In this document: piece by piece, positions 58,909 to 64,000 of the stretch
How positions within the stretch are numbered: position 1 is the stretch's first letter
How the letters are laid out: every line of letters starts with the position of its first letter
DNA from: Celerinatantimonas diazotrophica
Lineage (GTDB): Bacteria; Pseudomonadota; Gammaproteobacteria; Enterobacterales; Celerinatantimonadaceae
Length of the DNA: 64,000 nucleotides
NCBI RefSeq assembly: GCF_004339545.1
Contig: NZ_SMGD01000014.1
Location: 62,001 to 126,000, forward strand
Reading direction: 5' to 3'
Program-made: the position numbers and the translations under genes
Notes under the pieces: model-generated
The model's database searches: none
What the model saw: only the letters and a program-made list of their open reading frames with translations
Told to the model about the DNA's origin: nothing

Positions 58909-59922
58909 ATGAATAACGATCTAATCCTCTACACCACTGATGATGGTCAATCGCAGTTCGTATTGCGCGAATTAGGTGGGCAAGTATGGCTCACCCAGTT
59001 AGAAATGGCAGAGCTGTACCAGACCAGCAAACAGAACATTAGTCTCCACGTACAAAATATCTTGGAGGAAGGTGAACTTGCTCAAGATGCAACCGTCAAG
59101 GAAAACTTGACAGTTCAAAATGAAGGCGGCCGAGAAGTCAAACGTCGTATTCAATACTATTCGTTACCCATGATTATTGCCGTAGGCTACCGCGTACGTT
59201 CTACCCGTGGCACCCAGTTTAGACAATGGGCTACCCGCACCCTTGACGAATATCTGGTAAAAGGCTTCGCCATGGATGACGAGCGCCTTAAAGACCCTCG
59301 ATGGGACTATTTCGATGAGCTGCTTGAACGCATTCGCGACATCCGTTCGTCGGAGAAGCGTTTCTATCAAAAAATCCGCGATTTACTGGCGCTGTCTGAA
59401 GACTACCGGACAAACGAGAAAGCAACAGGATTATTGTTTGCCGAGGTTCAAAACAAACTTTTCTTTGCCGTCACAGGTCATACTGCTGCTGAATTGGTTG
59501 TTGAGCGTGCAGACGCATCCAAGCCCAACATGAACCTAACCAGCTTTGCGGGCAATAAGGTTCGTAAAGCCGATGTCGTAATTGCTAAAAATTATCTACA
59601 AGCAGATGAATTGGAAAACCTGAATCGCTTGGTCAGCATGTTCTTCGAGTTTGCCGAGTTTCGGGCAAAAAACAAAGCTCACCTTCGCTTGCAAGATTGG
59701 CGTGAATACGTCGATAAGTTTATGGACTTTAACGAGCAACCACTGCTAAACAGCGCCGGCCGCATCAGCCACCAGCAGATGGAGAAAATCGCTCACAAAT
59801 ATTATGAGGCTTTCAACTTTCAGCGCAATAAACTGGAAGCTCTGGCGGAAGATGAAAGAGAACTCAAGGAATTGGAAAAGCTGGAGCAGCGCCTGAGCCA
59901 GAAAAGGAAGCCAACAAAATGA
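58909..59922 (+). CDS. RhuM family protein
   Basis: The 337-residue protein has the RhuM signature: LGGQVWLTQLEMAELYQTSK, QNISLHVQNILEEGELA, VKENLTVQNEGGREVKRRIQ, YYSLPMIIAVGYRVRSTRGT and FRQWATRTLDEYLVKGFAMD. It contains an N-terminal DNA-binding-like helix region and is found as a passenger in pathogenicity and R-M islands. Function unknown. It overlaps hsdR by ATGA and starts 1 bp after the AlbA-like gene, so all are co-transcribed. Confidence 0.9.
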   Translation: MNNDLILYTTDDGQSQFVLRELGGQVWLTQLEMAELYQTSKQNISLHVQNILEEGELAQDATVKENLTVQNEGGREVKRRIQYYSLPMIIAVGYRVRSTRGTQFRQWATRTLDEYLVKGFAMDDERLKDPRWDYFDELLERIRDIRSSEKRFYQKIRDLLALSEDYRTNEKATGLLFAEVQNKLFFAVTGHTAAELVVERADASKPNMNLTSFAGNKVRKADVVIAKNYLQADELENLNRLVSMFFEFAEFRAKNKAHLRLQDWREYVDKFMDFNEQPLLNSAGRISHQQMEKIAHKYYEAFNFQRNKLEALAEDERELKELEKLEQRLSQKRKPTK

Positions 59923-62900
59923 CCCTGTACACGCCCAAATTTCAAGAAGAGTACAGTGCCAAGCTACCGGCTCTGACATTATTAACCAACTTAGGGTGGT
60001 CTTTTCTTGCGCCTGAACAGGCATTAGCTGCTCGTGGTGGAAAAACGGATGAGGTTGTTCTTCGCCAGGTGCTTCGCAGTGAACTGCAAAAACGCAGGTT
60101 TACGTTTGCGGGAAAAAGCTACCCATTGTCAGAAAAGTCTATCGACAACTTAATTGCAGAGGTGTGCAGCCCAGGGTTGAATGAGGGGCTATTAACCGGC
60201 AACGAACGCCTGTACAACCATCTGTTGTATGGCATTTCTGTCACTGAGTTTGTGGATGGCAAAAAGGCCAATCCAACGGTTGCGCTGATTGACTGGCAGA
60301 TCCCTACTAATAATAGTTTTATCTTTACCGAAGAATTTACCGTTACCCGCTCTGGAGGAGTCGGCTCTTCATTTCAAGACAAGCGCAGACCGGATATTGT
60401 CTGCTTTGTAAACGGTATTCCTCTGGTTGTGATAGAGGCTAAGCGCCCAGATGGTAATGCAAAAAAGGGCCCAACTATTGACGAAGGTATTTCGCAAAGC
60501 CTGCGTAACCAGCGCCATGATGAAATCCCCTTATTGTTCGCCTATAGCCAGATGCTGCTTGCTATCAATGGCAATGAAGGTCGCTATGGCACCTGCGGCA
60601 CGCCCGCTAAATTTTGGGCGGTTTGGCGAGAAGAGGACATTTCAGACGCTGAAATGTATGCCATCAAGAATAAAAAACTATCTGAAGCGCAAGTTATGAG
60701 CTTGTTTAGCCATCGTTCGGATAAGGATTTGGATTGGTATCGAAGTCTTGTTGCAACAGGCAATTTAGCAGTGACCGGTCAGGATAAATTACTGATCAGT
60801 TTGCTCAGTCCATCCCGCTTATTGGAAATGACGCGTTATTTCACCCTGTTTGATAAGAAAGTCGGCAAAATTGTGGCCCGTTATCAACAAGTGTTTGCTA
60901 TTAAGCGGCTCATTGAGAGAATCAATACCCGCAATCTCCATGGTGGTCGTGAAGGTGGGGTCATCTGGCATACCACCGGCTCCGGAAAATCGTTCACCAT
61001 GGTGTTTTTAAGTAAGGCGCTCATTTTGCACGATAGCCTGAAGCAATGCCGGATTGTGGTGGTCACTGACCGGGTAGACCTGGAAAAGCAGTTGAGCCAG
61101 ACCTTTGCATCTGGCGGAGAGCTTGCGGGGAAAAAAGATAAAGCAGCTGCAATGGCGACATCGGGCAAACGTCTGGCGCAACAGATTGGCCAAGGAACCG
61201 AGCGGATTATCTTCTCCTTGATTCAGAAATTTAATACCGCCACTAAACGGCCAGAGTGCATCAATACCAGCTCGGACATCATTGTGTTAATTGATGAGGG
61301 TCACCGCAGTCAAGGTGGTGAGAATCATGTCCGCATGAAGCAAGCACTACCGAATGCAGCGTTTGTCGCCTTTACTGGCACCCCGTTATTAAAAGACGAC
61401 AAAACAACCAATAAGTTTGGTCCGATAGTCCATGCCTACACCATGCAACGCGCTGTAGAAGACCAAATGGTCACGCCATTACTTTATGAAGAACGGATAC
61501 CTGATCTGGACATCAATGACAGAGCCATTGATGCCGGCTTCACTCGTATTACAACAAGTCTGACCGATGAACAGAAAGCCGATCTGAAGCGCAAATATGC
61601 AAAACGCGGTGAGCTATATCGCGCTGATGACCGCATTCAATTGATTGCTAATGATATTGCTGAACACTTCGATAAAAACATTATCAATGGTCTCAAGGGG
61701 CAATTGGCCTGTGACAGCAAAGCTTCAGCCATCAAGTACAAAAAATATCTTGATGAAGCCCAATCCCTTTGGCCGAAGGAAAACAGGTTTGAGTCAGCGG
61801 TCGTGATGAGTCCACCTGACAGCCGAGAAGGAAATACCGCTGTTGATGACACAGCCGCACCAGAAGTCACATTGTGGTGGAAAGCGAATGTGGGTCGTCA
61901 AGATGAACAAACCTATACCGGGCACATAATCGAGCGATTTGCTGACGAAAATGACCCGCTAAAAATGCTGGTTGTAGTCGATAAGCTGCTGACTGGTTTT
62001 GATGAGCCCAAAAATGCAGTGCTCTACATTGATAAGCCATTAACAGAACACAATTTGATTCAGGCCATCGCTCGGGTTAACAGATTACATCCGAAGAAGA
62101 AATTTGGCTTGCTGATTGATTATCGCGGCATTCTTGCTGACTTAGATACCACAATTGCGAAATATCAGGATCTCGCCGCCCGTACTCAAGGTGGTTATGA
62201 CATCAATGATATAGCTGGTCTCTATAATCAAATGAGCACTGAATACAAGCGATTACCACAGCTATACAAACAGCTGTGGGCCATTTTTGATGGCGTAAAA
62301 AATAAGAATGATATTGAACAATTACGTCAGGTATTAGTTCCCAAAGTTGAAGATCAAAATGGCGAGTTAGTTGATGTAAACCTCAAAGTTCGCGAAGACT
62401 TCTATGAAGCCTTAACCGCTTTCGCGAGCTGTCTAAAAATTGCCTTGCAGTCAGCAACCTTCTTTGAAGATAAAAGCTTTAGCGATGATGACCGTCGTCA
62501 CTATAAGGAAACAGTGAAGCAATTTTCTAGTCTGCGTCAATTAGTCCAACAAGATGCTGGTGAAAAAATTGATTATGACGAATATGCCGAACAAGTGAAA
62601 AAACTACTGGATAAGCATGTTGTCGGTGTCGAAGTCAAAGAACCTGGCGGCGTGTACGAAGTGGGAAAAATGGGTCAGAAGCTGCAACCTGAAGACTGGA
62701 GCGAAGATAAAACTCGTAACGAGACTGATATCATCAAAACTCGCGTTACGCGAATGATTGAACAAGATTTACGCGATGATCCTTACGCTCAGGAAGCCTT
62801 CTCAAAACTGTTGCGTCAAGCTATCGAAGACGCTGAGAAGTTGTTTGACCACCCTTTGAAACAATACATGCTGTTTCGTGAATTTGAAGAACAAGTCCAT

Positions 62901-63239
62901 GACCGACGCCTGAATGAAATTCCTGATGTTTTCGCTGGAAATCATCATGCGCAGGCTTATTTTGGAGTGCTCAAGAAGGTATTACCTGAAGCTTTTGCTG
63001 TTCAGGATCAACAAGTCCAGGACAAATGGGTCAAACTAGCCTTTGAAGTTGATGAGGCCGTTGATATTTCAGTTGCAGAGAACTCCATAAACTCACAAAA
63101 CATTGAAGCTGATATCCGTAAGAAGTTGCTGCCCAAAATGTTCCAAGAGTGCAAAGCAATTGGTGGCGGAATGGATCAGGCCAAGAAAATCGTTGAGATG
63201 GTCGTGCAGATTACGCGCGTCGGATTGAACGGCAATTAA
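59919..63239 (+). CDS. hsdR: Type I restriction enzyme R subunit
   Basis: The 1106-residue protein has an N-terminal PD-(D/E)xK nuclease (Asp159 in RRPDIVCF, Glu173-x-Lys175 in VIEAKRP), a Walker A with GSGKS at 354-358, the helicase motif II DEGH at 459-462, and motif FVAFTGTPL, LTGFDEPKNAVLYIDKPL and HNLIQAIARVNR. It forms the ATP-dependent translocase and cleavage arm with HsdM and HsdS. All motifs look intact, so the system is probably active. Confidence 0.96.
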   Translation: MTLYTPKFQEEYSAKLPALTLLTNLGWSFLAPEQALAARGGKTDEVVLRQVLRSELQKRRFTFAGKSYPLSEKSIDNLIAEVCSPGLNEGLLTGNERLYNHLLYGISVTEFVDGKKANPTVALIDWQIPTNNSFIFTEEFTVTRSGGVGSSFQDKRRPDIVCFVNGIPLVVIEAKRPDGNAKKGPTIDEGISQSLRNQRHDEIPLLFAYSQMLLAINGNEGRYGTCGTPAKFWAVWREEDISDAEMYAIKNKKLSEAQVMSLFSHRSDKDLDWYRSLVATGNLAVTGQDKLLISLLSPSRLLEMTRYFTLFDKKVGKIVARYQQVFAIKRLIERINTRNLHGGREGGVIWHTTGSGKSFTMVFLSKALILHDSLKQCRIVVVTDRVDLEKQLSQTFASGGELAGKKDKAAAMATSGKRLAQQIGQGTERIIFSLIQKFNTATKRPECINTSSDIIVLIDEGHRSQGGENHVRMKQALPNAAFVAFTGTPLLKDDKTTNKFGPIVHAYTMQRAVEDQMVTPLLYEERIPDLDINDRAIDAGFTRITTSLTDEQKADLKRKYAKRGELYRADDRIQLIANDIAEHFDKNIINGLKGQLACDSKASAIKYKKYLDEAQSLWPKENRFESAVVMSPPDSREGNTAVDDTAAPEVTLWWKANVGRQDEQTYTGHIIERFADENDPLKMLVVVDKLLTGFDEPKNAVLYIDKPLTEHNLIQAIARVNRLHPKKKFGLLIDYRGILADLDTTIAKYQDLAARTQGGYDINDIAGLYNQMSTEYKRLPQLYKQLWAIFDGVKNKNDIEQLRQVLVPKVEDQNGELVDVNLKVREDFYEALTAFASCLKIALQSATFFEDKSFSDDDRRHYKETVKQFSSLRQLVQQDAGEKIDYDEYAEQVKKLLDKHVVGVEVKEPGGVYEVGKMGQKLQPEDWSEDKTRNETDIIKTRVTRMIEQDLRDDPYAQEAFSKLLRQAIEDAEKLFDHPLKQYMLFREFEEQVHDRRLNEIPDVFAGNHHAQAYFGVLKKVLPEAFAVQDQQVQDKWVKLAFEVDEAVDISVAENSINSQNIEADIRKKLLPKMFQECKAIGGGMDQAKKIVEMVVQITRVGLNGN

Positions 63240-63254
63240 AAGTATTGAGTAACT

Positions 63255-64000
63255 ATGAATGTTCCTATTAAACAAAGCTGTCATCTGATGAACTTTCACT
63301 ACGGTGATGAACTCATCGCTTTTGAGCGGGTTATTCGTCCGCAGGCAAACAGCAAGGTATTGATTAAGGTACATCCTGATTGTCGCGTGATCGTCTCAGC
63401 ACCGATAGATGCTGACAATGATGCTGTACTGAATGCCGTTAAAAAACGGGGACGTTGGATATACGAGCAGTTGCGGGATTTTCGTAAGCAATTGGAGTAT
63501 ACCTCACCAAGAAAGTACATCAGTGGTGAGAGTCACTATTATCTCGGTAAACAATATCTACTTAAGGTCATAGAAGCCCCAAATAGTATCCAGGGAGTCA
63601 AATTACTGCGCGGAAAACTTGAGGTATCAGTGCGCAGAAAAAGTGCAGAGAAAGTAAAAGAACTTCTTAACGATTGGTATAAAACACGAGCTAAAGAAAC
63701 CTTCTCTAAACGTCTTGATGACGTCCTTGAACATGCCTTATGGCTAGCAGAACGGCCACCATTGCGTATTCAGACCATGCAAACCCAATGGGGCAGTTGC
63801 TCTCCAAATGGCAGAATTACGTTGAATCCCTATCTGGTTAAAGCACCCAGAGATTGTATTGATTACGTGGTATTACACGAGCTATGCCACTTAGCAGAGT
63901 TTAACCACAGTGAGAGATTTTATCGCCTTATGGGGCAAGTCATGCCGGGGTGGGAGAAGGTCAAAGAACGTTTGGATGGGATGGCTAATATCATCCTACT
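63255..64000 (+). CDS. YgjP-like (M48/SprT-type) metalloprotease, 3' end outside window
   Basis: The frame from ATG63255 stays open to the window end (248 residues seen). It has the YgjP/DUF45 pattern: VIVSAPIDADNDAVLNAVKK, YISGESHYYLGKQYLL, the QTMQTQWGSCSPNGRITLNP segment and a zinc motif HELCH at 208-212 followed by NHSERFYRLMGQ. Only a few residues should be missing. It starts 15 bp after hsdR and is a frequent final gene of type I R-M operons; its substrate is unknown. Confidence 0.9.
   Translation, partial: MNVPIKQSCHLMNFHYGDELIAFERVIRPQANSKVLIKVHPDCRVIVSAPIDADNDAVLNAVKKRGRWIYEQLRDFRKQLEYTSPRKYISGESHYYLGKQYLLKVIEAPNSIQGVKLLRGKLEVSVRRKSAEKVKELLNDWYKTRAKETFSKRLDDVLEHALWLAERPPLRIQTMQTQWGSCSPNGRITLNPYLVKAPRDCIDYVVLHELCHLAEFNHSERFYRLMGQVMPGWEKVKERLDGMANIIL

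Overview
The window is chromosomal DNA from a Dam/SeqA-type gammaproteobacterium. Two things point there: glmS, a DeoR regulator, glmU, atpIBEFHAGDC, parAB, rsmG and mnmG run in one block up to a GATC-rich oriC beside mioC, and rpmH-rnpA-yidD-yidC-mnmE lies nearby with pykA and an amino-acid ABC transporter. This resembles the Vibrio/Aeromonas-like orders of marine bacteria. The genus cannot be fixed from the sequence alone. dnaA is not next to rpmH.

Region 1 (1-22052, plus strand) is the 3' part of an extracellular contractile injection system (eCIS; PVC/Afp/MAC-like). In order it holds the end of a tube protein, a T4 gp28-like hub assembly chaperone, a broken small DUF6760-like gene, a second tube protein, a 561-residue unknown, a LysM tube-spike adaptor, a spike split into gp27-like and gp5-like genes, a PAAR tip, gp25, two baseplate proteins, a P2-I-like tail protein, a fibre-like protein, a DUF4255 cap, an unknown 357-residue protein and an AAA+ ATPase. 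Two large proteins with N-terminal DUF4157 (eCIS_core, HExxH) close the operon and are the likely cargo. Both end in a similar Cys...His module that looks like a papain/OTU-type cysteine protease, and the second also has a nuclease-like middle. Sheath genes must lie upstream of the window.

Region 2 (22053-22725) separates the eCIS from the glmS 3' end. It carries a 362-bp internally deleted IS5-family element with matching terminal inverted repeats.

Region 3 (22726-51352) is core genome: cell-wall amino-sugar synthesis (glmS, glmU), F1Fo ATP synthase, chromosome partition (parA, parB), rsmG, mnmG, oriC, mioC, a polar amino-acid ABC transporter, cytochrome b561, a GNAT, an alpha/beta hydrolase, pykA, a YdjM-like membrane protein, and the rpmH-rnpA-yidD-yidC-mnmE cluster. 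A second cluster of GATC sites and DnaA-box-like sequences sits on the far side of mioC.

Region 4 (51353-64000) is a defence island. It begins exactly at the 3' end of mnmE, whose last 18 bp resemble the known SGI1-type integration site. It contains degenerate ORFs and palindromes, then a composite type I restriction-modification operon: half-size S subunit, hsdM, dinD, full hsdS, an AlbA/Schlafen-like ATP-binding protein, rhuM, hsdR, and a YgjP-like metalloprotease cut by the window end.
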